Both the position numbers and the translations under genes were made by a program. A stretch of 64,000 bases of DNA from Bugulina stolonifera (taxonomy: Eukaryota > Bryozoa > Gymnolaemata > Cheilostomatida > Bugulidae). The notes below the pieces were generated by a model, which was not told the DNA's origin, made no database searches, and saw only the letters and a list, made by a program, of their open reading frames with translations. Shown here in pieces: positions 12,641 through 25,063 of this stretch (position 1 is the stretch's first letter; each line of letters opens with the position of its first letter). The stretch is taken from NCBI GenBank assembly GCA_935421135.1, contig OW285193.1, forward strand, positions 7,558,496 through 7,622,495, written 5' to 3'.

Positions 12641-15600
12641 TTAATGAGAGTTTATCTTCTTTAACGTAGCAACAATTTTATCATAAACAACAGGTTTAGC
12701 ATCCAATGCCCACATGAAGTCCAGATGGTTCCAGTTAGGAATGTATATGCTGTCACGTAGTGTCGGTAGATTGTTGATAATATACTGTACATCCTACAAA
12801 ACATTCAGCATGTCAGACATTATTGCAATATTATTTGAACTTGTTAAACCATTTGGTGGCAACTTGAAATGTCTCCAGTTGTTAAAATTATCTGTTTTGT
12901 TTTTATTTATTCATCAATAATTACAATGTACATGTAGGCTAATGCAGAACATAAGAAAGAGCTATCGAAATGAGGTAATGATGTCGCCTAGCTGCTCTGT
13001 AGCAGAGCTAATTATAGTGCAAGCCCTAAATACTCAATAGAATATATTTATACACATTTATACACATACACTATTTTATACACACTATAGTTTCATTTTG
13101 ATGGTTTCAATTCTAGCCCCCCCCCCCCCCCTTCAAAATAGCTGAGCTTGAAAACACATCCTATTTTGAAATGGGGGGGGGGGCTAAAATTGAAACCATC
13201 AAAATGAAACTATAGTGTGTATGAAATTTAAAATTTGCTCAGTTGATTACCAGCTTAAAATTCAATTCCATGATCCTTGACCTTGATCCTAGTGGTCATT
13301 AATAAATCGTCTGCTGCATGTAGTCAGACAAGATAACACCAGTACAAACCTGTGGAGCAGCTATCCAATCATTCTCAGCCCAGAATAGAGTCACTGGTGC
13401 ATTCTTTATACTGGATATATTATAGGCTGGGGGAGTGGGCACCCCGTAATGTTTCCTATTCAGGTAAGCAGAACCGTAGTTAAACCGGCTACATACTTTA
13501 GAGTTGTACATCTGAACAAAGTGCATCATATTTCTGACAGAAGTTCCGGCTGGAATATGGTTGAAGTAGACAGGGATTCTGGTCTGTGAAAGCAAAAACA
13601 CCAAAACTCATAAACAACATTCAAAGGTGTTTCAACTTGGTAATTTCAACTTTTCAGCAATGTTTCGCTACATTTACAATCTAAGTCGTGTATATATTGT
13701 AAGCCCACAGTAAATTACGTAAATGTGATGAAAGATATAAATAATTTAAATTTCTATTTCATGTATATATTATATTGAATGTGGCTTGCTAGGATACTTA
13801 TATCTCACTTACCAATAGAACATCAACAGATATCTAACCAGCTATGTGTGATTTTGTATGGTTTCAGTATGACCTATGGCTATAAATTGTATTTCAAACT
13901 GTCATACTACATGCAATTAAGGTGGATTCCAAACTGGAAGTCATTCTAAATATTGGGGATACGATGTAGTAGCCTTAGAACTTTACACTCACCATATTAA
14001 GCTGTTTAGAGTCGAATCCAGCCATTAAGAACACCATGTTTTTACACATTACTCTGAGCGGGTCACCCTTAACACAGACTTCATCAGCAAACTTTTTGAT
14101 TATCTAAAACAGATAGATGCTAAGGAATAGTTTTACTATATAATAAAGCAATAAGTTGCATCTACATGTACATAACATGTAGTATTGTGTTCACAAAAGT
14201 TGTACATCTGTCACATGCTTACCCTGGGTCTCTGACTCTCAGAGGCTATTTTCCACAAGCGAATTCCACACTGATATAATTTTGGAAAGACAAATTCTTA
14301 AACTGCCAATGAATAAATGCCTCTGTATACATTGTCAGCTAGCTCAATAATAACTCAGTAATCATATTACATACTACTGATTAGACTGGCTCAGGCTATA
14401 AATAATGTGGACAAACTATAGTCAAGTAAATTTTAATCCCCAAATTAATTTGTAAAATCTTGCGATCATTAGGTTTCCATAATCTACTCAAACGTTTTTA
14501 TAAGAAAACAAACACTAATATGTATCTGAGACAAAGAGTAGACAACTTTGTAACCGAACTAATGACTCTGCTAGGCTATTCAACTTCTGCAGGTTTACAT
14601 TTCATGATGTACTTACCCAAGAATTAGGGAAGAAGTCTCTTAATCCAAATAGTTTGAGGAACAGTGAAATATTATCAGCTATTGGGGCAAGATACCTCAG
14701 GGGGCTCGTCATGTGTCCAATATTAAATACTGGGCCCAAGGCTATGATCTCAGATATCTAAAAGTACAATAGCACTACCTATATGTATACTATAGCCTAC
14801 AAATTAATACATTCCCTACTCTCTGGATGGTAAACATTATTACCCTAGTATCTGGGTGGTAGACACACGTACCCGGCTATCTGGAGTAATAGAGAGGTGA
14901 GTAAAGGCTATTAGAGTTCCCTGAGAGTGACCTATATACGGTATCTTCTGCACATTCGTTTGAGAAACAACAAACTCAAGGCAAGCAGGAAGGTCATACT
15001 GGGCCATCTCGTCCCAACTAAAAGAATAGAGATTGTTAAACAGAGATGAAGAAAGGAAATTACATATTACATATGGTCTGTTTAGAAGTCAGTGGGTAAA
15101 TGTATGAATAGTAATAGCTCCAGGGGCCATAAAGGTCGGACCACACAAGAATGTAAGTTACCCGACTGAACTGCTGCTATAAGAAGTTTTAAACCAACTT
15201 CCTCATCAATAACTGGTTGGTTAACTAGTAAACATTGACACAAGTGTTGAGTCAAACAGAACTTGAGCACAATTCATTAACTAACACATCCCACCCGTCC
15301 ACATTCGCCATCTGACACTAGGTCACCAAAACACTCTCAACAACGCCTTCAGCATTACTGTGTCCATTGGCAAAGGGACGTTCAAAGGGTATAAGCATAT
15401 GGTCTGTTCAAGAGTCACTAAATAAATGTAAATGCTACTGCCAAGAGATGTAGTCACTTGTCTGACACCTGTGCATACATTACAGGCTTTGCCAACTATA
15501 TTTAAATAATTTGAAAATGTTACATAAGCTGTTGCATTTAGTGCCAAACTTATCAAAGAAGACAGCTCTTACCTCCACGCCCAAAACTTCTGTTGGTTAG

Positions 15601-18600
15601 GTTTAAGGCTAACATGTGCTTTAGAGTAAGTATTTCCTCTGCTGTTACCCACCCATACATCGTAACCTTGGTCTGAGAGAATGAAGGCAAGGGAGTCATT
15701 GGGTAGATTTAATATCCAGGATGCGCTGTCAGCTAGCAGACCATGTTGTAGAAATACTGGAGGTCTATTTGTAGAGTTTGAGAGCACCTGTCCCTTCTTG
15801 CCATTCACTCTACATTGACACATGCCTGTCAGGTGCTCCACAACACGAATTAGGAGATGATCAAATATAGTATATGTAGCAGAGTGGAGACGAATCGTAA
15901 GATAATATTGTATTCATACACACTTACCTATGAAGTGTGAGCAGGAATCCATCTTTGGTTTGTATTTTATGTAGATATTCCTCACAGTTATACCCGTGAT
16001 AGCTTGATATTCCACACTAAATAAAACACAGAAATTAATTGTGAAATTTAAATTTAGACCAGACTCTAATACATAAACCTATATTTACATAATATGAATG
16101 ACAACATTCAATCTCTAACAATTGACCAACATGTCTTCATATTAATTTGCTGTGAATGGTCTGTTAGATAGCCATAACTGTCACCACAGATAGATTAGGC
16201 CCCTTCAGACCCCTCCCATGCTCCCCTACTTGAGATTACTAAGGATTAAGGTCTAACTAATATGGATATTAGCAGGGAGGATCTCCACCTGTAAACATGT
16301 GCTATTGATCAAAAAACGATCCTCTAATTATGACTAATCAAATTAAGATTATATAGTATTTAGTGCACCTGCACCATGGTGTTTACAGCCATGCAGTAGA
16401 CATAGAGCACAGGACTGCATAGCAGCATTAGATATTACATAAACTAGTGCAAATGTTATGTAATAACTACTCCTAGTAGAATTTGAGTTGAGTTAAGTTC
16501 CTGAATATTAAATCAGACAATGAATCTATTTATTCCATAGAAGAATGTAAACTATATTATCAAATTTTGGTAGCAGACTTTTTACAATTACTAAATTTTT
16601 ATATGATTGAGATGACTGCTTCCGCTATCTTTCTGGTTTTTCAATATTCAGACCAATTAGCATGCATGGTATAATTGGTAAAGGGACATTTCGAAAAAGA
16701 CAGTTCGAAACCGGTTGTACTACATTACGGGGCCGGGGTTTGCCGGGGTCCGGTGCCGGGGTGACTCAAATTTGATCAAAATTTAATGAAAATAATTTAT
16801 TTTAATTAAATTCAATAAATAGAAGTGTATTTATTATATTTAAACTCACCTAGTCATCAAACAGACAAAAGTGATTGCTTCACCGAAACTGGTAGGAGTA
16901 TTGGACTAGTCGACCGCTGTTGATCGTTATTAAAGTGGGAGTAGCACCAAAGACTGGGTAGTCTTCCTGAGTTGTCCCCTCTTGTATGAGCAGAGAAATA
17001 TAATTGGAAACCATTTATGCTAAATTCGGTTATTCATTTCTCTTTGGGCGCTAATATTGTTTTACCATAAGTAGTTATGTGTATTTTGGAAAAATACTGA
17101 AAAATCGGACACCTACTACCTCTATTCACTCATGGGAGTTTTTAGAAAATATGAAGAAGTTGTCTTATCATTGTATTGTAGTATACCCTCAAATAAATGA
17201 GAAGTTTCCTTGCTAATTGCACTTCCTTGATGTTTGAAATAAAAAAGACAAGTGAATATAGGTGGCCAAGTATCATGTTATCAAAAGTGTAGAAGGAATT
17301 TATAAACTCTTGGTTAATAGAAAAGTTATTGAATAAAAGCTTTTCCATTTGCTTTATAACAAGGTTAACTGGGTTACTCAGATGACATAGACTGCCTTTG
17401 TTTGAGATCCATTTGTGGTTGATGACATCATCTGCTGTTGCACTGGCAGACCTTTTTGAATAGCTCTAGGCAAGTACTATTCAACAAGCTATTCAGCCTT
17501 TTGATTGGTTTTGGTCAATTTTGGAAATACTCCCTCTTTAAAAAAATACCGGCCTCAAGAATCTTGGCCTACAAAGTACTGGCCACCAGTTCATTTTCCC
17601 TACTGATTTCTTCATTGAGATTGTGTAGACAACTTCATAGTGTCATCACTTATGTAATCTAGCACTGTATTGTATAAATATAACATGGATTTCCAAACAC
17701 CCAATGTTGGCCTGTGCACATCAATATGAGATCATACAGTACAACTGAGAGGTGATTACCAACTTCGTACTCATTCAGTACATAGCATGGAGGAGATGCT
17801 TAGAACTATGGATTGATTAGAGGGAAAATAAACACATCAGGAGTATCCTAGTCAGAACAGGATTCAGACACATGTATCAATACCTGCATTATCATACTTC
17901 CTGTGTTGGCAATTCTGATCCATTAATAATCAAATTTATTAGGCTAATACAACACAAAATAATACAGATAGACTTTATATGCACTACAACAGATTTATTA
18001 GTATTCTAAAAACATTATTAATTCAACTCTGAACAAATATTTAGATTTATTTCTTATGTTTAAACATTATATAATAATATTAGTCCATAAAAAGTCTGTA
18101 CTGATTTCCTGTTCTTGGTTAAATGTTTAATTCCACTAACAACATGCATAGGATGTGCAATGAATGAAGTCGTAAGCTACAAATAGTTAAAACTTGCACA
18201 TCCAGTATACCAATAATACAAATGAACTGCACATGGAAAACAGTATTTATATACATGAAATAATATGCAAAACAGAACAGCTAGATCTCAGATGAACAAC
18301 AAGTAATAATACGTGCATTATATTATATATAAAGAAGAGCAAAGTGTTAAGCTGCTACAGCATGACCACTTCACAACTCTCAAAAATTAAGCTTCAACAA
18401 CCGCATGTATAATGGAAATCAACCCATACAGCGTGGTGAAACTGTCCAGCAGTGTGTGTAGGCTGATTGTCACTATACATGCATTTTTTATGTTTCTGAG
18501 GTGGCCGTGATGGTAGCAGTCTCTTCACATGCTTGCCAGAGTGCCGGAGGTTGGTGGTAGTAGGGCATCTTCTTCTCGATGCTGATTTCCTGGGTCGTCG

Positions 18601-20883
18601 TACCAGTTCGGCCATAACTGTAATAACATTAATATCATCAGATCGCATCGGACCTACATGCATGTGTAAAAAAGCAGGATTTCATTATGCTATTATAGGT
18701 AAGTAGAATTTGTGAATGTTCGAAAAAGACAGCTCGAAACAGGAAGTTTCGAACCTGGATTTTTGAAAAATTGCTAGTTCGAAACTCTACACCTCAATCC
18801 CCAACTCTCAGACTTCAATAAATTTGGGACAGTTCGAAACCGAACAGTTCAACACTGGACAGTTCGAAACCCCTAACCCCAACCCCCAGATTTCAACCAA
18901 TTTTTAATATTATTTTTTTATTTAAACAACTAAATAAATTAATTTATCTGTGAGTTGTGTTCTTCTAAATGTAATCCACACAGTTTAGAACTGTCCGGTT
19001 GTGAAACGTCCTGTTTCGATTTGTCTTTTTCGAGATGTCCTTTACCGATTTCAACTAATTTTTATTTTTAATAGTATTTTTTGTTCTACAACTAGCAACT
19101 TGTAGAACACTAAATAATTAATTCTCTGTGAGTTATGTTCTTCTAACTATAAACTACACAGTTTTGAATTGGTTGTATACCAAATGTCCGGTTTAGAAAT
19201 GTCCTATTTCAAACTGTATTTTTCAAAATGTCCCTTTACCAGGTGAGTATGACTAAAGTATATAAGTCATATTTCAGCTGATGAATGCATTGGAGCTTTT
19301 CTTTGATTTTAATTATCATTTTATTTTGATTTTGTCATTTTAACTATTTTAAATACTAACTCTAAAAAATAATTAAGCCACTTGCAATAATTAATATTAT
19401 TTAAAATAATCAAGTAATATTATCTCTAATGATGTAAATAATAATTTAATATCAAATATAACAATCCAATGAATGAAGATGTTTTATGTTTTGTTACTTA
19501 CTCACTTGGCAAGATCATTCAGCAGGCAACAGCTCTGTTAACAAAGATGCTAAACCTTTACTCTCTATTCATATATAGATGGAAGCTTCACTAACCAGTG
19601 CTGCAGTCCATAATGAATATGATACAATATCAATACAGTAGAAATATTCAAAAAGTACAATCATGTAGAATGAGAATATTTCAGCAAGAACTTTGTTGAG
19701 ACAGGAAGTAGAGACTGTTGTCATAGGCAACAAAAGCATTCGGGAAACGTTAAAATTAGTTTGCACAAAGGCGTCGGGCTAACGGCTGGCGAGATTGTTG
19801 AGGTCTACTTAACTCGATTATCTTGTCTACGAACAATTTTTATTTGGCCGGTTTATCTTCAGGAATGCCGTTCGTTCAGTGAGTCACTTTTGGTGACTAG
19901 GTGAGTTAAAATTAAATAAATAAGTTACTATTGACTCATTTTAATTTAAATAAATTATTTTTATTAGAATTTAATCAAATTTGATTCACCCCGGCACCGG
20001 ACCCCGGCAAATCCCGGCCCCGTAATGTAGTACAACCGGTTCGAAACAGACCGTAGCATGCATGTATTGCATGGCATCGCATTGCAGGGAATTTGTGAAT
20101 CTGTATGTATTGCAATGCTGTATCAGAACAATCTCTGACTATTTAACAGGGATTACATGCATTTCAAAATTTATTCTTATAAGATCAGCATTAAAAATAA
20201 ACTGAATGGAAATTGACTACAATTGTGACCCTGGGTGAGTACAGGATCAAACAGCAAACAATTTTTGTTCTTTGTCAGAATTAAAGATGGAGAACCTACC
20301 TTTTTTATTTTCAAGTATCTCTCAACCCAAACCCAATTGTACAGACCGAAAACATGGATCTCAGACTATCAAAAGAGTATAACCTACAAAACTGCACCTG
20401 ACTGCTCTGCAGGAAGTATGTTGTTAGTGACAAACACCCTAAGAGATTCAGTATCCATCAATTCTCCAATGATTTACACAGCGTTTGGTGGTCTACGCAG
20501 AGAGCGGTTGGTAACGAGGTGTTTAACAACTAACATGTACATGTAGGACCTGGGGGTATGGGTCGGGGGTCATTGTTTTCTAGCCGTCACTTTCAAACAG
20601 TTGTTCAGGCTATGTGGCTGTAAGTATATCACAACACTGCTGTCTTCTCTAACCAATGGATTGTGTTAGGCTCCAAAATTACAGACATGTTAGAACAGTT
20701 TCGACTTACAAAATCCATGTTAGCTTCAGGATCTACACTAGGAGAGGTTGTAGGAGCAACTCCCAGTCTCAGGTGCCATAGATGTCTAAGACTAGCAGGT
20801 AGGCTGCGGAGAAGGTCTGTTCGACGTGGTGACACAGTAGAGAGTAGAAGAAAGAGAGAAAATATCTGTAGACCTCCCATCAT
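12641..20883 (-). CDS. Lipase C, acid (lysosomal/gastric-type) lipase
   Basis: Eight exons: 20883-20710, 16016-15928, 15809-15573, 15017-14873, 14757-14617, 14103-13993, 13583-13350 and 12793-12641. All have GT-AG junctions and join in one frame of 427 residues, close to the length of human LIPA/LIPF. Residues 1 to about 18 are a signal peptide, followed by a prosegment of about 30 residues and VDPEANMDF. The alpha/beta-hydrolase motifs are HGLL (oxyanion), GNSRGNT, GHSQG with nucleophile Ser198, NDW with Asp371, and PNWNHLDF with His400, so the catalytic triad is complete. The family hydrolyses triacylglycerols or steryl esters in lysosomes or extracellularly; which applies here is not shown. 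Intron 1 (about 4.7 kb) carries a 3.3 kb TIR element, so linking exon 1 to exon 2 is an inference from phase and order. Intron 7 has a foldback. Confidence 0.85.
13078..13222. mobile_element. Foldback/MITE with poly-C/poly-G core
   Basis: Inverted arms of about 60 bp (ATACACACTATAGTTTCATT... and its complement) surround a short centre. The arms contain a run of about 15 C on the left and about 12 G on the right. TA on each outer side is compatible with a Tc1/mariner-type TA target. It lies in lipase C intron 7. Confidence 0.75.
18394..18615 (-). CDS. Unassigned exon-like frame inside the TIR element, possible transposase C-terminus
   Basis: A frame of 73 codons from the internal ATG at 18615 sits just after a plausible acceptor (TTATTACAG). 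It is rich in Arg, Lys and His, with a Cys pair near the end (KKCMYSD..., FHYTCGC). A GKH...LPS...KKC arrangement faintly recalls the C-terminal region of piggyBac-type transposases, but the full cysteine pattern is absent. Its place within a TIR-bounded element makes a transposase remnant the natural guess. I cannot confirm it. Confidence 0.25.
   Translation of the reverse strand: MAELVRRPRKSASRRRCPTTTNLRHSGKHVKRLLPSRPPQKHKKCMYSDNQPTHTAGQFHHAVWVDFHYTCGC
18705..19243. repeat. TTCGAA-rich interspersed repeat (two overlapping units)
   Basis: Repeated CAGTTCGAAAC modules start near GTTCGAAAAAGACAG. Two successive right ends read as inverted AAAGGACATCTCGAAAAAG and AAAGGGACATTTTGAAAAA. A block with CTGTGAGTTGTGTTCTTC recurs about 174 bp apart, so the 3' part is tandemly duplicated. 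Related copies are at 28903-29118 and 31340-31610. The family looks like a short TIR element. Confidence 0.65.
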
Positions 20884-20980
20884 CTCAACAGTATAATCAG
20901 AGCTGGTGGAATGATACTATCTAAAACATGAACAGTGCTTTGCAATGTATACCACAAGTAGTCATGTATCAGATCTCTCT

Positions 20981-20994
20981 GTTACCATAGCAAC
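20981..20994. promoter_or_regulatory. X-box (RFX) site upstream of lipase C
   Basis: GTTACCATAGCAAC lies 98 bp upstream of the start codon. It is identical to the site before lipase D, and fits the RFX X-box GTTRCCATGGYAAC with one mismatch. Confidence 0.6.
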
Positions 20995-21342
20995 AGAATA
21001 TACAAACAACTTTTATGTGAGCAATGAGAATAAACAAACTGCATTACAATTATGTTGTGATGGGCTAACATAATAGTGTTGTTAGGCCCAGCTAACAGGG
21101 TTTCACTTACCATTTCTGTGTCAAAAATAATGCAATTAATTTAGATGAACTATTTGGTACTCCACCTGGAGGAACTAACTAATGGCCTAAGATCGGCATT
21201 CATTTTTTTTTATCTGTCAAGCGACAGCTGTCACCAGCAACAGTTCTGGTTGCTGAGGGTGAGTCTGTACCGGATATCGCATCAGCTGAGTAGTTGGTAG
21301 CCATATGCAAAAACACAGTTAAGTAGATATATCTTCACTTAC

Positions 21343-21480
21343 CTGCCGTGTACAACGTACATAGATTTTCAGCGTTTAGTGGTAGCAGCAGTACATTTTG
21401 GTATCAGTGCTTGGCATTAATTGATACCTCTACTAGGCTAGCTGCACAATATGTACTGTTAAAATATTTTATCTAGGCCA
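21343..21480 (-). promoter_or_regulatory. Putative noncoding first exon and proximal promoter of lipase C
   Basis: On the minus strand a CAG/GTAAGT donor at 21343 corresponds to CAG/GTGAGT donors at 30663 (lipase D) and 39868 (lipase E), 333-593 bp upstream of the start codons. A matching acceptor, GTTTTAG followed by ATAG, is conserved shortly before ATG in C, D and E. Exon start and transcription start are not determined. Confidence 0.45.
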
Positions 21481-22585
21481 GTGTGATCTGATTGGATGCT
21501 GGCCAATTGTAAACACAAAGGCTTATTTTTACTTCAAACAAAAGTACACAGCAACATCGGAATTTGACCTTAAAGTGGTTATGTAAACAGCATTTTATCA
21601 GTAACATGTGGTGTCAAGGACAGAAATAATTAGATAACCTTGAATTCATCTCACAGAAGGCTCTACATTTCAATTACTTGTTTGTACAAAGCTATTCAAT
21701 ATATCTTCAGCTATAAATGACCTGAATGGGTCCGTTATCCATTTAAGCATCCCTCATTGTAAATATACATGTAGCTGTCTGAAGATTCTGTAGCTTGATC
21801 ACAGAATTACAGATATGGAATTGTAGAAATCTTGTGTTTTTATTGGATGATTTTTGCCGAGGCCAAAAATCGCCAGCATAAACTCCCCATTAGTGCTTCT
21901 AGTTCTAACGTCAATCAAATTCAAAAGAGAGAGGATATTTCTTATTAAGTACATGTAAAATACATGATACTAGAGAGCACCTGCCCGTTTTTTCTATCCA
22001 CTGCACAGTGACACACTACAGACAAGTGCTGCCTGATGAGGGGTAATGGGAAATTCATATATAGTGACAGAGATAAATTTGTATGCAATTTGTTCTACAT
22101 GTACACCTAGTAGTTGCTTTGTTGAATCCACAATGTACAATGGTTGAGAACAAGGTAATAGAATGTCACAGTTTACTGTACATGTACATGTAGAACTACA
22201 ATATAGCACTAAATGAAGGTTACACAGACTTGAGCTAAACGCAGTGGAGAACTTGGATTGAGACTGTTTTATAGATTACCTGCAGCGCCCCCTGGCATCG
22301 GGGACAGTAAGCAGAAAACAGTAAGCTCTATGCACTTTTATGAACTGATATATAAAAATATACCAAAATATACGTATAGGTACACCTGTATATCTGAGTA
22401 TGGCTTTCTGGAAATAATAATCATTACTTGGAGACATTTTGATTAACTTTTCAGTTTTGTGATCATGTTTTTCCTAAATTTTCAATCTTATCAACTAGGG
22501 AACAATACTGATAGAGAAAGTCTACATTCTACCGTTTGCTGAGCGTATAAAGGTCCTTCTTTAGTTATCATAAACTTATCAAAAT
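21481..22585. repeat. Segmental duplicate of 9526-10745 (uninterrupted copy)
   Basis: This copy lacks the 512-bp MITE found in the left copy and preserves the pre-insertion site near 21890-21920. It also contains the exon 3 relic of a decayed lipase. Confidence 0.65.
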
Positions 22586-23073
22586 GCTGTAGATTTACAT
22601 AAATACATAAACATTTGTTCTGCACCTTCACCAAAACAAACACTTAGATAATGCTCCACTGATATCAGTGTCAACTTCTGTTCTCATAGACTTAGCAGCT
22701 TTGAGTTTTGACGTGTAATTCAAAAAGTGAATGAAGACAACTCCCAACATGCAGGGTTCACATAGCCACCTTTGTAAAGTATGTAGAAATCCATCTCTGA
22801 TTCCTATTTAACGAAAATATTCTGCCGTTATATTCAGATAGCAGCTTGATATCTAAAATTGAGCAGGAAAATAATATACATGTAGGCCTACATGTAAATA
22901 AATAAAAAACAAATAATTATTGCGGTGAAAAGTTGAAATATCTGCAGGGCATAAATCCTGAGTACTTTAGACACAACATTATGCTGGAGTTACTGTTAGA
23001 TTTTGACCCAGAACCTATTTTTAGCCTATTGACCTGTTGAATAAATAGAGGGTAACTGTATACCTCCCATCAT
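21973..23073 (-). pseudogene. Lipase relic between C and D
   Basis: Three fragments in gene order resemble lipase exons on the minus strand. The first is an exon 1 start at 23073 (ATGATGGGAGGT, then stops after a few codons). The second is an exon 2 at about 22780-22854, recognisable from the intact copies but with many changes and indels. The third is the first part of exon 3 at 21973-22010 (complement of GAGAGCACCTG...). Later exons are gone. An X-box-like site (23140-23153) survives upstream. Confidence 0.6.
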
Positions 23074-23139
23074 GTCAATAGTATGATACTACCTAAAAGC
23101 TGGCCTGGAACAGTACCATCATTGCACATGAAATATTCC

Positions 23140-23153
23140 GTTACTATAGCAAC
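23140..23153. promoter_or_regulatory. X-box-like site upstream of the lipase relic
   Basis: GTTACTATAGCAAC lies 67 bp upstream of the relic's ATG, one base different from the site before lipases C and D. Confidence 0.45.
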
Positions 23154-23689
23154 CGACTATATACAATGGCTGTTGATCACATGCATTTATCTAATGATAA
23201 AAGACATTTTATCAGACAAGACCACAAAGATGGCTGGAATTTACTGTCAGAGTCAGTCACAATTGTTTTGACTCAAATATCAAAGCACAATCTCGTGCAC
23301 ATAACAACCATCACAACGGAACTGAAATGTATTATGCAATGTTAGACACGTAACTGGTTAACATAACATTATGATAGAATAGGCAGACACTATGTATGTG
23401 TATTATATTCCTCATCAACGCATATCAGACACTGTGACTAGTCAGCGTTGTCAAGTAGTATTGCAATAGCAGTCTTATTTTTAATATTTTTTTGAACTAT
23501 TGTTATAATCCATATATTACATTATTACCTCTAACTGCAACCCAACAATTATATTCGAGAGAGAAGACAACTCATAATGGACAAGTAAACATCTTTGCAC
23601 TTTTTATTTACATCATGTATGCGTATATAATATGTACAACAGTTGTACACTGTGCACGTACAAATATTATTTAAAATTATTATTATCTG

Positions 23690-23965
23690 GAGCACCCGTA
23701 GCTTGGTGGTTAGAATGCTGAAGGTCCCAGGTTCGAATCCCGGTCACGGTGGTCTAAGGAAGAGCATCCAGCCACAATTGCTCCTGTGCCTCAAAAGTCC
23801 TTGAAGTCATGCAAAGCAACTCCTCTACCCCTCTCAAAAAAGGCCATGTCATCTGGGCCTTGTCTCACGGGGAGTTGGCCAGCACTGGAACCTGGCAGTG
23901 CAAGCTGCAAGGGGCTGGTCACGCCGAGGAGTATAAGCCCAGTGAGTGAGTCTTTTATTATTATC
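23690..23965 (+). mobile_element. tRNA-derived SINE, second family
   Basis: The head contains an A box (TAGCTTGGTGG, 23699-23709) and a B box (GGTTCGAATCC, 23730-23740) at tRNA spacing, followed by a GC-richer body and an ATT-repeat tail. The body does not resemble the SINE at 11090. A head fragment related to this one lies at 57853-57905. Confidence 0.8.
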
Positions 23966-25063
23966 TATTAGACACATGCTTTCGTACATGTAGATATGGT
24001 TGCAGGAGCTTGTTGTGTGCTAAACAAATATGTACAATCTAAAGGTGATCAAACAATAATTTAATAATTGTGGCTGGTGAAAAATATTCATAATAATATT
24101 TGAAAAATCACATACATGTAGTTAACATTTTTGATCTTTTTCTTAGTACTAATATTTTAATATTATTATGACACTCTGTTACTATCTATTGATGAATATT
24201 ACCATACATGTATTAGTTATAACATAATCCGGAACAATTATTACCTACACTGTACATGTACTTGACAAACATGCAATCCAGCCCATGCTATTCAACACTG
24301 CGTATGGCAACTAAAATTACCCCTTTAGTGTTTAAGTATATCTAATATAAGCAGTTCTAATCGTGTAAAAAGAAGTCAAATATTGAACACTAAGTATTCC
24401 ACAATAAATAAAGTTCAACTAGACAAATAATTAAAAGAAGGATGAGATATAAAATTGAATAAAATATGCAAACAACCATTAAAACCTTAATAAGTATGAT
24501 AAAAATGATAGTTCGATGTTATGTCCAATATACTCTGATGGCTCACTATGCAACACAACTTGTAAGTAGTCAAATGATAACTACTTGATGATTTAATCAT
24601 GGAGATGCAAAACATAACGACATTGATTTATTCCAAAAGTGCCAGCTGATCAGCAATTATGTTATCGACTATCTACTCAAGTGTCTACTGGACAGTGTAT
24701 ACAGTGAATATCATTTTAAGTTAGCTGTGAGTTAGTTGAAAGTATAAAGATCATCCTCATGTGTTGTATAATACTTTTGCCCTTCCCTGTTTCAGGAATT
24801 AACAGTTACTAAATACTTGACAAAAAACGTCTATATGTTGAGGTTGGGGTTTAAGGTAAGAGTGGACAACTTAGAAAATAAAGAGAAGACAACTCTTATT
24901 TTTTGAAGATTCGCCAAGTATTCGCAACATTATAACATATATGAAGTTTCCTATTATATATTTAGTAAATGTTAAAACCTCTTCCTTCCTCTACTGAAAT
25001 AGCAACACCTAGCTACATGTAGTTGAACACTGTTCTGTCTTATAAGGAGCAAAGTTTTACCAT
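23966..25063. other. Intergenic 3' of lipase D
   Basis: AT-rich, no coding frames recognised. It carries one dispersed GAGAAGACAACT at 24883-24894; another lies at 23561-23572, just before the SINE. Confidence 0.5.

Larger units (their letters stand above)
16710..20040. mobile_element. 3.3 kb DNA transposon with ~150-bp TIRs in lipase C intron 1
   Basis: The left end starts ACCGGTTGTACTACATTACG and the right end is its inverted copy. Similarity continues through a GC-rich GCCGGGG-rich stretch into AT-rich sequence and a shared ACTCACCTAGTCA block, about 150 bp in all. The 5-bp TCGAA flanks both ends (16705-16709, 20041-20045). Rejoining the flanks restores the CAGTTCGAAAC pattern of a different local repeat, so it inserted into that repeat. 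The interior holds an 89-residue frame at 18394-18663 and nested copies of the TTCGAA repeat. I cannot assign a superfamily. Confidence 0.75.

Noticed and set aside
23699..23740. tRNA gene
   Set aside because: A and B boxes are present, but there is no closed acceptor stem and a SINE body and tail follow.
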